Shown: positions 1 through 7,955 of the stretch, in pieces | Layout of the letters: each line of letters begins with the position of its first letter | How positions within the stretch are numbered: position 1 is the stretch's first letter | DNA from: Serratia proteamaculans | Lineage (GTDB): Bacteria > Pseudomonadota > Gammaproteobacteria > Enterobacterales > Enterobacteriaceae | DNA length: 64,000 nucleotides | Direction of reading: 5' to 3' | NCBI RefSeq assembly: GCF_013337185.1 | Contig: NZ_SWDE01000002.1 | Location: 496,001 to 560,000 of the forward strand | Notes under the pieces: model-generated | Seen by the model: only the letters and a program-made list of their open reading frames with translations | Databases searched by the model: none | What the model was told of the DNA's origin: nothing | Program-made: the position numbers and the translations under genes

Positions 1-411
1 ACCAAACGTTTCCAGGGCTATTGCCGGGCGATGGAAAATCAGGGGCTGACACCACGGCAAATCACGCCACATCGGGTCTCGTCGGTCTCGGTCGGCTCCG
101 ACATGCTGGCGATGGCCCGCCAGCTCTACCCCGATCTGGACGGCATCTTGTGCACCAATGACGATCTGGCGGTGGGCGTGTTGCAGGCGTGTCTGCGGCT
201 CGGCTTGAAGGTGCCACAGGACATTGCCCTGTCAGGTTTTCACGGTCTGGATATTGGCAAGGCCACCACGCCGGGCATCGCCAGCGTGATCACCCCAAGG
301 TTTGATATGGGCAAAGTCGCCACAGAGATTTTACTCAAACGGATTAAAGGGGTGCCGTGCATCGAGCGCGTTGACCTGCACTACCGCATTTCACTCGGCG
401 GCACCATTTAA
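1..411 (+). CDS. LacI/GalR-family transcriptional regulator, GntR-like (C-terminal part only)
   Basis: The reading frame is open from the first base of the window, so this is the last 136 residues of a longer protein whose DNA-binding domain lies outside. What is visible is the second half of the periplasmic-binding-protein-like effector domain, with the TNDDLAVGVLQ helix and the GFHGLDIGKA segment. The end (VITPRFDMG, then SLGGTI) resembles the C-terminus of the E. coli gluconate repressor GntR. It would act as a sugar-acid-responsive dimeric repressor in the cytoplasm; the ligand is inferred only from that resemblance. It converges with the DUF1097 gene, their stops one base apart. Confidence 0.8.
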   Translation, partial: TKRFQGYCRAMENQGLTPRQITPHRVSSVSVGSDMLAMARQLYPDLDGILCTNDDLAVGVLQACLRLGLKVPQDIALSGFHGLDIGKATTPGIASVITPRFDMGKVATEILLKRIKGVPCIERVDLHYRISLGGTI

Positions 412-412
412 A

Positions 413-907
413 TCAGCGGTTAACATGCTCGGTAACAGCGCCCGTTTGTTTGGGTTTCTCATTGCGTGCCGCCAGCCAAAGACCGCTGTTTTTCATCGCG
501 TAGCCGAACACCAATCCCACCACCAGGGACAGGGTCACCAGCGGCCAGTCGCCGCCACCGGCGAAGGTGGCACAGGCGCCAATAAAGGTGCCGGGCACAA
601 ACCCCAACCACTGCTGTTTCGCCTGAATGCACATCAGGAAAGCCACGGCGCCGGTCAGCAGGTAACCGAGGATGCTCAAGCCTGGGGCCAACTCGCTGCC
701 GTGAATAATCACCATTGCCCAAAATACCCCGCTGCCGCAGGTTAGCGTGCTTATCAACAACCCTTTCAACCCACCCTGCGGGCAAGCAAAATAGGCCGTA
801 CAGCCGAGGAAACCAGCCCAGCTAATCAGCCCCAGGCTGACGGCCACCCAGCCCCAAACGCCGGAGAGGATCCCGGTTGTCACAGCAATGGCAAAGATAA
901 CGTTCAT
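413..907 (-). CDS. DUF1097 family inner-membrane protein (YcdZ-like)
   Basis: A 164-residue, strongly hydrophobic protein with about five membrane-spanning stretches and a short basic, polar tail. The sequence pattern (GxWGWVAVSLGLISWAGF near the N-terminus and an FAGGGDW loop) fits the DUF1097 family, whose E. coli member is YcdZ; no transport substrate or activity is established for it. The start used is the first ATG. A perfect-half-site CRP motif is centred about 62 bp upstream of this start, so expression is probably governed by cAMP-CRP. It converges with the LacI-family gene to the left and belongs to no obvious operon. Confidence 0.8.
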   Translation of the reverse strand: MNVIFAIAVTTGILSGVWGWVAVSLGLISWAGFLGCTAYFACPQGGLKGLLISTLTCGSGVFWAMVIIHGSELAPGLSILGYLLTGAVAFLMCIQAKQQWLGFVPGTFIGACATFAGGGDWPLVTLSLVVGLVFGYAMKNSGLWLAARNEKPKQTGAVTEHVNR

Positions 908-961
908 AAACCGACCCGCAGCAGAGAAAGCGCGCAGTTTACTCGAAAATCGGCATTTTTA

Positions 962-977
962 TGTGATGTATTTCACA
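962..977. promoter_or_regulatory. CRP-binding site upstream of the DUF1097 gene
   Basis: TGTGA, six bases, TCACA: both pentamers of the CRP consensus are exact, and flanking bases continue the symmetry (TTATG on the left, CATAA on the right). The centre is about 62 bp upstream of the DUF1097 start codon at 907. The nearest gene on the other side ends its transcript towards this site, so the DUF1097 gene is the likely target. Confidence 0.75.
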
Positions 978-1028
978 TAAAATATGTAATGAGAAACGTG
1001 AAAATTACATTAATGTGGAATTTGTCAC

Positions 1029-1057
1029 AAAAAAAACCAGCGTGGCAAGCACGCTGG
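1029..1057 (-). terminator. Rho-independent terminator of the MFS gene
   Basis: An 8-bp perfect stem (CCAGCGTG / CACGCTGG, loop GCAAG) is followed, read on the minus strand, by eight T residues. It lies about 110 bp past the stop of the MFS transporter and is the first strong terminator downstream of it. Confidence 0.85.
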
Positions 1058-1167
1058 AAATGACACACAACAACACCAGGGAAATCGGCTCGCCACATTG
1101 CGCAGCGAGAACATATTTATTTCAAGTTTCAGTCAGCGAGACCTCAGCTTAAAAGAGCAAGAATATT

Positions 1168-2412
1168 TCAGCGCGGGAAGCCCGCACGGGTCACCATAAA
1201 GCTCAAAATCAAGCACACCACGGCACTGACCATAAATAACAGATTGACCGCCAGATGCAGGCTGGCATGGTCGATCACAACCCCCAACAGGATAGGTACC
1301 CAGTTGGCGATATAAGCAATAACATAAAACAGCGAAATCAGTCTCGCATGGCTGGCCTTCGGCGAAATCAGATTCACCAACGTGGCGCTACCGACAAAAA
1401 TTGCCCCGTAGGCGTAGCCTGCAATCACCATACCGGCACTGGCCAGAGCCAACGAGTGAATTTGAATCGCTTCGGCGAACACCACTACCGACAACGCCTG
1501 TGCCAGACAGCCAAACATCAGCGAATGGCGCGCATTAACACGACGACTCAGGATTTGGCTGATACCGGCGATCACCAGGTAAACCGCAATCACGTAACCA
1601 TAAACGCCGCGGCTATGCATGCCCAACAGCTTTTCCGACACGCTCGGGCCAATCGCCAAAATGCTGGCGGCCACCGCCCAACAGATAAACAATGCACCGG
1701 CACACAGGTAGAACTTGCCACCGGTCGCACGCAGACCGTCAGCCAATGAACTTTTTTCTGCTGCGTTATCAGCCGCCGTCGCCCCACTTAACGGTGCGAC
1801 CACAACTTCAACCGGCCATTTCAGCATCACGCCCAGCGCGGCCACTGCCGCCACCGCCATAATGATAATGAACGGCAACGAAGTGGTATGGAACCCGGTT
1901 TGCAACGCCACACCGCTGAAAATCGGCCCCAACGCCAGACCGGTGGTAAACGACAGCGTGGCAATCAATGCCGCATTTTTACCGCCGTCTTTCGGCCCAA
2001 AACGTACCAGCGCAATATTGGCCGCACCGGTTAATGCCCCGGTGCCGATCCCGGCCAGCAAACGCGCCATAAACATCATCAGAAACGAATCGGCCATCGA
2101 GAACAGCAAAGCCCCGGCCAGCACCACCAGCAACGCCGGCACTATCATGCTGCGCAGGTCTTTGACCTTGCCGGCCATGTTGCCCACGCCGAACAGTGAG
2201 ATCAATACGCCGGCGGCATAGGCGCCATAAATGACCGTCAGGCTGACCGAGCTTAACGCCAACTCATGTTGATAAAGCGGATAAAGCGGCGTCGGCGCAC
2301 TGCTGTTGAGCAGTGCAGACATTAATGCCAGCGCTAAAAACAGCAGAATGGCAAAATGCGACGTGCCCGAATTCGCTTTAGCCGCTTCATCAACAGCCAC
2401 ACCTTCAGACAT
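1168..2412 (-). CDS. MFS transporter (drug/metabolite efflux type)
   Basis: A 414-residue major facilitator superfamily permease with 12 predicted membrane helices. The segment after helix 1 (NSSAPTPLYPLYQHE) and the following helix are typical of the aromatic-compound/drug efflux MFS subgroup, and a long cytoplasmic loop separates helices 6 and 7. The open frame can be extended upstream to a TTG at 2430, but ATG at 2412 is preceded at good spacing by GGGAGAG, so that start is chosen. The gene stands alone, followed by a strong terminator. The substrate cannot be named; proton-driven export is inferred from the family. Confidence 0.8.
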   Translation of the reverse strand: MSEGVAVDEAAKANSGTSHFAILLFLALALMSALLNSSAPTPLYPLYQHELALSSVSLTVIYGAYAAGVLISLFGVGNMAGKVKDLRSMIVPALLVVLAGALLFSMADSFLMMFMARLLAGIGTGALTGAANIALVRFGPKDGGKNAALIATLSFTTGLALGPIFSGVALQTGFHTTSLPFIIIMAVAAVAALGVMLKWPVEVVVAPLSGATAADNAAEKSSLADGLRATGGKFYLCAGALFICWAVAASILAIGPSVSEKLLGMHSRGVYGYVIAVYLVIAGISQILSRRVNARHSLMFGCLAQALSVVVFAEAIQIHSLALASAGMVIAGYAYGAIFVGSATLVNLISPKASHARLISLFYVIAYIANWVPILLGVVIDHASLHLAVNLLFMVSAVVCLILSFMVTRAGFPR

Positions 2413-2560
2413 TTTTCTCTCCCGAAACAATCTGGATAAACGCTAAGCCCTGAAACCAAACTCATCAGGAAACGCGGTTATCATACCTTTCGGGTATAAC
2501 TGCCAAAATAGCCAAGAATGCATCATAGTGATTCATTAATGCATTCTGTTGAATGCAAAA

Positions 2561-3424
2561 TTACACAGCCTCAGCCTTGGCGACCTTCGCCGGAGCGCGT
2601 TTCACAATAGCCAGCGCGCCGGAAAGAATAATCAGCGCCATGCCGCCCGCGGCAATATAAGACAGTTTCTCGCCAAACAGCAGATAACCGAGCAGCGTGG
2701 AGAAAATGATGGTGCTGTAGGACAGAATGCTGACGATTACCGCATTGCCGCTGCCATAGGCACGGGTCATGGTGATTTGCCCCAGGCTGCCGAACACGCC
2801 GATAGCGCAGACGCACAGTATCATGGCGCTATCAAGCGTAGTGAACCCCACCACCGTGGTCATCACTGCCCCCACCACCGTACCCACTAGCGAGAAGTAA
2901 AACACCACCCGCAGCTCGGGCTCGCCTGTGCGCACCAGCTTGCCGACGTTAAAATAGGCCAGCGCAGTCAGCAGGCCGGAAAGCAGACCAATCAGCGTGG
3001 CGACATATTCACCGTTCGGCGTATCGGGCCGCAGCAACACCAGAATGCCAATAAACCCCAGCAGCACCGAGAACAGCAGCTTGCCGGTCAACTGGCCTTT
3101 GGAGGTGACAAAGGCGATCGCCGACTGAAAGATGGGGTTGGTGTAGCCCAGCGTGGTGGCGGTGGCAATCGGCAGATGGATCAGCGAGTAAAAGCCACAG
3201 TACATCGCCGCATTGCCGATGGCGGCACGCTTCATATGCAGGCCCAGATGCCGGGTGCGAAAACCGAGGTTTTTAACCTGAATTAACGCGGCAACGATCA
3301 GCACGTTAATCACAGAGCGGTAAAAAATGATGTCGAAAAAGCCGACCTTGGCCGAAGCCAGTTTGATGCTGGCCCCCATCAGCGCAAAGAACCCGCTGGC
3401 GACAACCATCCACAAAGCAACCAT
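2561..3424 (-). CDS. EamA/DMT-family permease
   Basis: A 287-residue drug/metabolite transporter with ten membrane helices arranged as two EamA repeats. The first repeat ends with a GYTNPIFQSAIAF segment and the second contains SYSTIIFSTLLGYLLFGE, the typical signature of a repeat's penultimate helix. GAGGAAAT lies just before the ATG, supporting the start. The tail is short and charged. It is one of three EamA permeases in the window and has no adjacent regulator of its own; the substrate (an amino acid, nucleoside or other small metabolite in characterised members) is unknown. Confidence 0.8.
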   Translation of the reverse strand: MVALWMVVASGFFALMGASIKLASAKVGFFDIIFYRSVINVLIVAALIQVKNLGFRTRHLGLHMKRAAIGNAAMYCGFYSLIHLPIATATTLGYTNPIFQSAIAFVTSKGQLTGKLLFSVLLGFIGILVLLRPDTPNGEYVATLIGLLSGLLTALAYFNVGKLVRTGEPELRVVFYFSLVGTVVGAVMTTVVGFTTLDSAMILCVCAIGVFGSLGQITMTRAYGSGNAVIVSILSYSTIIFSTLLGYLLFGEKLSYIAAGGMALIILSGALAIVKRAPAKVAKAEAV

Positions 3425-3449
3425 GATTTCCTCGGTATACCGCCCCCAA

Positions 3450-3487
3450 TGGGCAATAAAATAAAACGGGGCGAATCTATTCGCCCC
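3450..3487 (-). terminator. Terminator after the cupin gene
   Basis: A perfect 8-bp stem (GGGGCGAA / TTCGCCCC, loop TCTA) is followed on the minus strand by GTTTTATTTTATT. It sits 50 bp past the stop of the cupin gene and just ahead of the EamA permease, separating the two transcripts. Confidence 0.8.
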
Positions 3488-3536
3488 CTACAGGTAATGC
3501 AATCGGCAACGCTGTAGCTTGAAAGATGCCGGGCTA

Positions 3537-3962
3537 TTATTCGGCAGCTTTCACCGTCAAGGGTTTGTTATCGGCACAGGCGAAGAACACCAGCATTTCG
3601 GCCCCCTTATCGCCGGAGACGCCCTGATGCACGATATCAACCGTATCGGTAAAAGAGTCGCCCTGCTTAAAGGTGTGCTTCACGCCGGTTTTCTTTACCG
3701 TCAGCGAAACGCTACCGCCGGTCATATACACCGCGCTGATGCACGGATGGGTATGCCAGGCCAGCACCTTGTTCGGTTCCACGGTGACTTTCAGCATGGT
3801 GATCTGCGGGGCACCGGCCGGATAGTGCTGGTACGGCGATCCCTCCCACGAGGTCTCGGTTTTCAGCAGGGTTTCTTTAGTAATGCCTTCGCCGTGATCG
3901 TCAGCGGCCTGTGCATAGCCCTGAAAAGCCATTATTAATGCCAGAAGTGTCAGTTTATACAT
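3537..3962 (-). CDS. Secreted cupin-domain protein
   Basis: A 141-residue protein with a clear Sec signal peptide (MYKLTLLALIMAFQGYAQA, cleavage after about residue 19) followed by a single small cupin fold. Two metal-ligand histidines are visible in AWHTHP (H70 and H72), but the glutamate usual in cupin motif 1 is not present at the expected place. The mature protein should be periplasmic. GGAGCG precedes the ATG. It lies 90 bp downstream of the thiamine-diphosphate enzyme on the same strand and could be co-transcribed with it. Function unknown; a metal-dependent periplasmic enzyme or binding protein is a guess. Confidence 0.75.
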   Translation of the reverse strand: MYKLTLLALIMAFQGYAQAADDHGEGITKETLLKTETSWEGSPYQHYPAGAPQITMLKVTVEPNKVLAWHTHPCISAVYMTGGSVSLTVKKTGVKHTFKQGDSFTDTVDIVHQGVSGDKGAEMLVFFACADNKPLTVKAAE

Positions 3963-4052
3963 CGTTATCGCTCCATGACTACTGTGAGTAAAATAGAATG
4001 GCGTGATACAAAGGACAATAATGATGACTCCCGCAATAACAGGGCTCCGCCT

Positions 4053-5882
4053 TTACAAGCCTTTGATACGCTGCTCGTATTCTACGATGCTCTCGGCATA
4101 GTAGCGATTAGGCGCCACATGATTTCCCACCAACACTTCTATCAGGAACGGGCCTTCGTGCTCAGCCGCCGCGACCAGTGCCTCGTCCAGCTCTTCCAGC
4201 GTCGCCGCTTTGGCGGAGGAAACCCCCAGACTGTTGGCGAAGGCCTTCCAGTCGTGGTTTGGCAATGCCGTGTAGTCAGCCGATACCCCACGGTTCTGCA
4301 AGGTGTCGATATGCATCGCCCCGTGTGCGCAGTTGTTCATCACCACAAAGGTCATTTTGACCTGATAACGGGCGGCGGTCTGGATCTCCATACCGTGCAT
4401 CAACATGCATCCGTCACCGGTGACCACCACGCAGTCGCGGTGCGGTGCCGCCAGCTTGATGCCAATGCCGGCACAAATCGCCCAGCCCATCGGTGCCAGG
4501 GAACTTGAGGTATGGTAATCACCGCGCCCGCTGGCCAGCCAATGGTGCGCCATAAAGATACGGTGCGCACCGGAGTCGACCACCACGTTGGTGTCCGGGC
4601 CCATCCGACTGCGAATGCGTTTGATGGCGTCACCGGGGTACATATTGGCTTCACCCAGGGCCAGACGCGCCTGCAAATCGGGCTGCTGTTGCTCCAACGG
4701 CAGTTGGCGCACCTGTTCAAGCCAGCCATTGCGCAGGCTCTTGATGGCAACCAGATGCGCGTCATCGTCGCTGACCGCATCCAGCAGGTGCCGCAGCGTA
4801 TCGGTCAGGCTGGAGAAAATCTGCATGTCCGGCTGATAATGCGAACTGACCTTGTCGAAATCCTCATCGATCACCACCAGCGTTTTGGTGCCATGCAGCC
4901 GTGAATTCCAATTCAGGCTGTCGCGCTGGCTAAGATCGCAGCCCAACACCAACAGCACGTCGACTTCATCACCATTGATGGTTTCCACCGCACGGGTGTG
5001 ACCGGCGAAACCATACAGCCCCAACGCCAGCTCGTGCCCTTCGGGAAAAGCGCCCTTGCCGGACAGCGTAGTGGCCACCGGCAAGCGGTATTTCTCCGCC
5101 AGGCGCAGCAGCAATGCGGCATCCAACGGATTATTCATGCGGTTACCCACCAGGCAGGCCACGTTCAGCCCACGCAGCAGATAATCATCCAACACCTGCT
5201 CCAGCGCCTGTTGGTCGATCGCCGCTTCACGGCACTGTGGCGTACGCTGTGGGCTGGCTTCATAATTGCCGGCCACCGCTTTCTTTTGCATATCGACCGG
5301 CACGCTTAAATAAGCACGGCCTTTACGCTGGGTGTTCAGGCAGGACAAACTGCGCCGCAGCTCGTGCTGCAACGTAAGGTTATTTTTCACTTCTATCGCG
5401 GCGGAAAGCAGCGGTTTGACGATAGTCAGCTCATCAATACCGCTATTGCTGCCGTCCTGGAAAGCGCCCTGCGCTTCATGATAAGTGGCGATACCGCCGG
5501 CCAGATACAGCACCGGGATTTTATCGGCCTGTGCCGCCGCCATCGCCGGCAGGAAATTCATGGTGCCGGGGCCGGAAATGCCCAGACAAACGCCAAACTT
5601 GCGGCTGGCACGGGCGTAGCCGTCGGCCATAAAGCCGCAGGCGGTTTCATGAGCGCCGACGATGCCGCTAATGGCTGAATGTTCAATGGATTTAATCAGT
5701 GGGTACACCAGCTTGCCGGGTACCAGGAATATGTGCTGAATGCCGCGTGCTTCAAGACCCTGGATAATCACATCAGCGTTTGTTTGCTCTGCCGCTTTCG
5801 TGCCGGGCGTTGCAATAACCCTGACACCGTCCGCAGTTGCCAGTGCTACGGGGGTGTATAACTTCTCTGCGTGAGACTCCAT
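4053..5882 (-). CDS. Thiamine-diphosphate-dependent enzyme of the acetolactate synthase / 2-oxoacid decarboxylase superfamily
   Basis: A 609-residue protein with the three-domain architecture of the family: an N-terminal pyrimidine-binding domain with the catalytic glutamate in GAHETACGFMADGYAR (about residue 79), a central domain, and a C-terminal pyrophosphate-binding domain with GDG (about residue 489) followed by an NN pair. It is not biosynthetic IlvB/IlvI: no small subunit gene is present and the overall sequence diverges. The open frame extends to a TTG at 5909, but ATG at 5882 is preferred. A LysR regulator is transcribed divergently, the usual arrangement for substrate-induced catabolic genes. 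The substrate is probably a 2-oxoacid; which one cannot be read from the sequence. Confidence 0.75.
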   Translation of the reverse strand: MESHAEKLYTPVALATADGVRVIATPGTKAAEQTNADVIIQGLEARGIQHIFLVPGKLVYPLIKSIEHSAISGIVGAHETACGFMADGYARASRKFGVCLGISGPGTMNFLPAMAAAQADKIPVLYLAGGIATYHEAQGAFQDGSNSGIDELTIVKPLLSAAIEVKNNLTLQHELRRSLSCLNTQRKGRAYLSVPVDMQKKAVAGNYEASPQRTPQCREAAIDQQALEQVLDDYLLRGLNVACLVGNRMNNPLDAALLLRLAEKYRLPVATTLSGKGAFPEGHELALGLYGFAGHTRAVETINGDEVDVLLVLGCDLSQRDSLNWNSRLHGTKTLVVIDEDFDKVSSHYQPDMQIFSSLTDTLRHLLDAVSDDDAHLVAIKSLRNGWLEQVRQLPLEQQQPDLQARLALGEANMYPGDAIKRIRSRMGPDTNVVVDSGAHRIFMAHHWLASGRGDYHTSSSLAPMGWAICAGIGIKLAAPHRDCVVVTGDGCMLMHGMEIQTAARYQVKMTFVVMNNCAHGAMHIDTLQNRGVSADYTALPNHDWKAFANSLGVSSAKAATLEELDEALVAAAEHEGPFLIEVLVGNHVAPNRYYAESIVEYEQRIKGL

Positions 5883-6218
5883 TTTTAATGTCCAGTCGTG
5901 GTAGGCCAACCTGATTCAGAGTCGATCCCACCAGGCGGTTAGCCAACAGAGACAGGCTCTCATGCGCATCTGCTTTCGCGTTTAGGGTAACATTGGCACA
6001 AAACGTGCGCCAGATCACAGCATAAACGTTGATAAGGATAAAGATTGTCGGGTAAAAATAAAGATGCAAAATTGCTTCACGTTAATGCATTTATTCATAT
6101 CCTGAAACATAATAAATAATTATGATACCAGCCCTGACTTGTCGCCTGAACCTGTGCCCGTAAGGTTGCGCAAGAATAAACACCGACAAGGCCGATAAGC
6201 CTGCACAAAGGAAATGGC
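5883..6218. other. Divergent promoter region between the ThDP enzyme and its LysR regulator
   Basis: This 336-bp gene-free stretch is AT-rich towards the LysR side. It contains one LysR-type operator candidate (see the separate entry) and several imperfect A/T inverted repeats. I see no convincing consensus sigma-70 promoter, no RNA gene and no coding sequence in it. Confidence 0.5.
6094..6106. promoter_or_regulatory. Candidate LysR-type operator (T-N11-A)
   Basis: TTCATATCCTGAA has the T-N11-A form with complementary ends TTCA and TGAA. It lies between the two divergent genes, 119 bp before the LysR start and 212 bp before the ThDP enzyme start. Such short motifs occur by chance in AT-rich DNA, so this is only a candidate. 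Confidence 0.35.
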
Positions 6219-7094
6219 ATGATGAATTGGGATGACGCACGCTTCTTCCTGGCAGTAGCCCGCTGCGGCACTTTACGAAAGGCCGCCAATGAACTACACG
6301 TCGACCAGGCCACCGTCGGACGGCGCATTACCGCTTTTGAAGAAAGCCTGGGGTCCAAGCTGTTTATCCGCACGCCAAAATCATTCTCCCTCAGCCCTTT
6401 GGGTGAGGAAATGCTGGCGGACGTGATGAATATGGAAAATGCCGTGCAGGCGATTGGCCGCAAAGCCACCAGCGGAGATGACAGCCTGTGCGGTAACGTG
6501 CGCATTGCCACCACCGACACCATGGCCGAGGCCTTTGTCATTCCGGCCTTGAAAGCGCTGCGGGAGCAACACCCGCTAATCACCGTCACTATGCTGACGG
6601 CGGTGAATATCTCTGATATTTCTTACCGCGGGGCAGATCTGGCGATCCGTGGCGCACGGCCCGAGTCCGATGAGCTGATTATCAAACGTATGGCAACCAT
6701 CGAAATGGGGCTGTATGCCACTCAGGACTATCTCGACAAACACGGACTGCCGACCAAGGGTGACCACCTGCGTGGCCATGATCTGCTGATGTTCCCACGT
6801 GAGTTGGTGCCCCGCCACTGGAACGACTTTTGTGGCGAAGCGCTGATCGACCCCAACGTAGTTTTGCAGTGCAATTCACAGTTGCTGTTGCGCTCGGCAA
6901 CGCGTAACGGATTGGGCATCGGCCTGCTGTCCTCCTTCCTGGCGGACAAGGATCCGGATCTGGTACGCATTTTCCCGGAAAACAAAGACTGGGTAGATAT
7001 CTGGCTGGTGCTACACCCCGATCTGCAGCGTGCCGCACGGGTACGCGCCGTCGTACAGGCGCTGGAAACCTCGTTTCAAAACAATCCCGGTTGA
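6219..7094 (+). CDS. LysR-family transcriptional regulator
   Basis: A 291-residue LysR-type regulator. The winged helix-turn-helix covers about residues 3-62 ([20 protein letters not shown] with the recognition helix around [15 protein letters not shown]), followed by a linker helix and a two-lobed effector-binding domain from about residue 90. AAGGAA precedes the tandem ATG pair at 6219/6222; either could be used. It is transcribed away from the ThDP enzyme gene and is the most likely regulator of that gene. The effector is unknown but is plausibly the enzyme's substrate or product. Confidence 0.85.
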   Translation: MMNWDDARFFLAVARCGTLRKAANELHVDQATVGRRITAFEESLGSKLFIRTPKSFSLSPLGEEMLADVMNMENAVQAIGRKATSGDDSLCGNVRIATTDTMAEAFVIPALKALREQHPLITVTMLTAVNISDISYRGADLAIRGARPESDELIIKRMATIEMGLYATQDYLDKHGLPTKGDHLRGHDLLMFPRELVPRHWNDFCGEALIDPNVVLQCNSQLLLRSATRNGLGIGLLSSFLADKDPDLVRIFPENKDWVDIWLVLHPDLQRAARVRAVVQALETSFQNNPG

Positions 7095-7106
7095 TCTCAC
7101 CGACTC

Positions 7107-7136
7107 AAGGGGCTGGGATATGCGCCAGGCCCCTTT
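7107..7136 (+). terminator. Terminator after the LysR gene
   Basis: A near-perfect stem (AAGGGGCTGG against CCAGGCCCCTT, one bulged base) with loop GATATGCG is followed by TTTCCTATAATTT. It lies 13 bp past the LysR stop. Confidence 0.7.
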
Positions 7137-7158
7137 CCTATAATTTCATTTCTACACA

Positions 7159-7187
7159 TTGCCATAATTAGATAAAAATCTTATTAT
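7159..7187 (+). promoter_or_regulatory. Sigma-70 promoter of the toxin-antitoxin operon
   Basis: TTGCCA (-35, five of six consensus bases) and TATTAT (-10, five of six) are separated by exactly 17 bp. Transcription would start near 7194, about 35 bp before the toxin start codon. The spacer and the -10 are covered by a perfect inverted repeat, so a repressor bound there would block RNA polymerase. Confidence 0.75.
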
Positions 7188-7194
7188 CTAATTA
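7165..7194. promoter_or_regulatory. Operator: 11-bp perfect inverted repeat over the toxin-antitoxin promoter
   Basis: TAATTAGATAA and its exact reverse complement TTATCTAATTA are separated by eight bases. The arms cover the promoter spacer and -10 element. This is the standard geometry for autorepression by the DNA-binding antitoxin of a type II module, here presumably the Xre protein encoded second in the operon. Confidence 0.75.
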
Positions 7195-7228
7195 ACGCAC
7201 AGGACGTGCTCCCATAGCCGAGGGAATG

Positions 7229-7489
7229 ATGGCAAAGGTTAATTGGTCGCGCAGAGCACTTAAGCAATTGATGACGCTACCTCCACAGGATCGCTCAGCC
7301 ATCAAAGACAAGGTTGGGCTGTTAGGCGCTTTTCCTGCCGTCAGGCTGGATATCAAAAAATTGCATGGAGCTGATAGTCAATTCCGCCTGCGGGTCGGCA
7401 GCTATCGCATTATTTTTGAGATGACGGATGATGAACCCGTTGTCTGTCTGATCCAACAAGTGAAACGCAGAACGTCGACAACTTACTGA
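7229..7489 (+). CDS. RelE/ParE-superfamily toxin
   Basis: An 86-residue basic protein with the RelE/ParE fold pattern: N-terminal helix (WSRRALKQLMTLP), a second helix, then the beta strands DIKKLHGADSQFRLRVGSYRIIFEM. The RLRVGSYRIIF strand is the family hallmark and carries the arginines that in RelE toxins contact mRNA in the ribosome. AGGG at 7221-7224 suits ATG 7229 better than the ATG three bases upstream. The likely activity is ribosome-dependent mRNA cleavage or gyrase inhibition; the sequence does not decide which. It is encoded before its antitoxin, as in HigBA-type modules. Confidence 0.85.
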   Translation: MAKVNWSRRALKQLMTLPPQDRSAIKDKVGLLGAFPAVRLDIKKLHGADSQFRLRVGSYRIIFEMTDDEPVVCLIQQVKRRTSTTY

Positions 7490-7528
7490 GCCGCATTGAG
7501 CCGAAATTTATAACCCGAGGTATGCCAG

Positions 7529-7894
7529 ATGGCGAAGTTACAGTATATCCATGATGAATCAGGCAGACCCCTGTATGTGGTACTGCCTCTCGATGAATAT
7601 AAAAAGCTGGTAGGCCGGCAAGATGAATATAAGTCTGTTCCCTATAATATCGATGCGCACGATGATGAAACAGTTCCTCACGAAGTGGTCTCTATCATGT
7701 TGGATCAGAACATCAGCCTGATAGCCGCATGGCGAGTTTTCCGCGGCCTCTCGCAGTACGATGTGGCGACAAAACTGGGCACTACCCAATCTGCCGTTTC
7801 TCAGTGGGAAGCCATCGACTCTAAACCGCAAAAAAAAACCCGGGAAAAGTTGGCAGAATTATACCAATGTCGCCCAGCGCAGATGACGCTCTAA
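7529..7894 (+). CDS. Xre-type helix-turn-helix antitoxin
   Basis: A 121-residue acidic partner of the preceding toxin, 39 bp downstream with GAGG eight bases before its ATG. The first 45 residues (YIHDESGRPLYVVLPLDEYKKL) resemble the Phd/YefM-like strand-helix seen in many antitoxins. Residues about 60-118 form an Xre helix-turn-helix, with the recognition segment around TTQSAVSQWE. It should bind and neutralise the toxin and repress the operon through the inverted repeat at 7165-7194. Having both a Phd-like head and an Xre tail is common in toxin-first modules. Confidence 0.85.
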   Translation: MAKLQYIHDESGRPLYVVLPLDEYKKLVGRQDEYKSVPYNIDAHDDETVPHEVVSIMLDQNISLIAAWRVFRGLSQYDVATKLGTTQSAVSQWEAIDSKPQKKTREKLAELYQCRPAQMTL

Positions 7895-7911
7895 TCTGCC
7901 ACCCGCACCAT

Positions 7912-7939
7912 AAAAAAAGGTCGCTAAGCGACCTTTTTT
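7912..7939. terminator. Bidirectional terminator between the antitoxin and nuoN
   Basis: A perfect 9-bp stem (AAAGGTCGC / GCGACCTTT, loop TAA) is flanked by A-run and T-run, giving a U-tract in both directions. It serves the toxin-antitoxin operon on the plus strand and the end of the nuo operon on the minus strand. Confidence 0.9.
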
Positions 7940-7955
7940 ACTGCCTTGATGCCAA

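Noticed and set aside
413-785. Alternative frames overlapping the DUF1097 gene on both strands
   Set aside because: The DUF1097 frame alone gives a coherent membrane protein; the others are Arg/Pro/His-rich.
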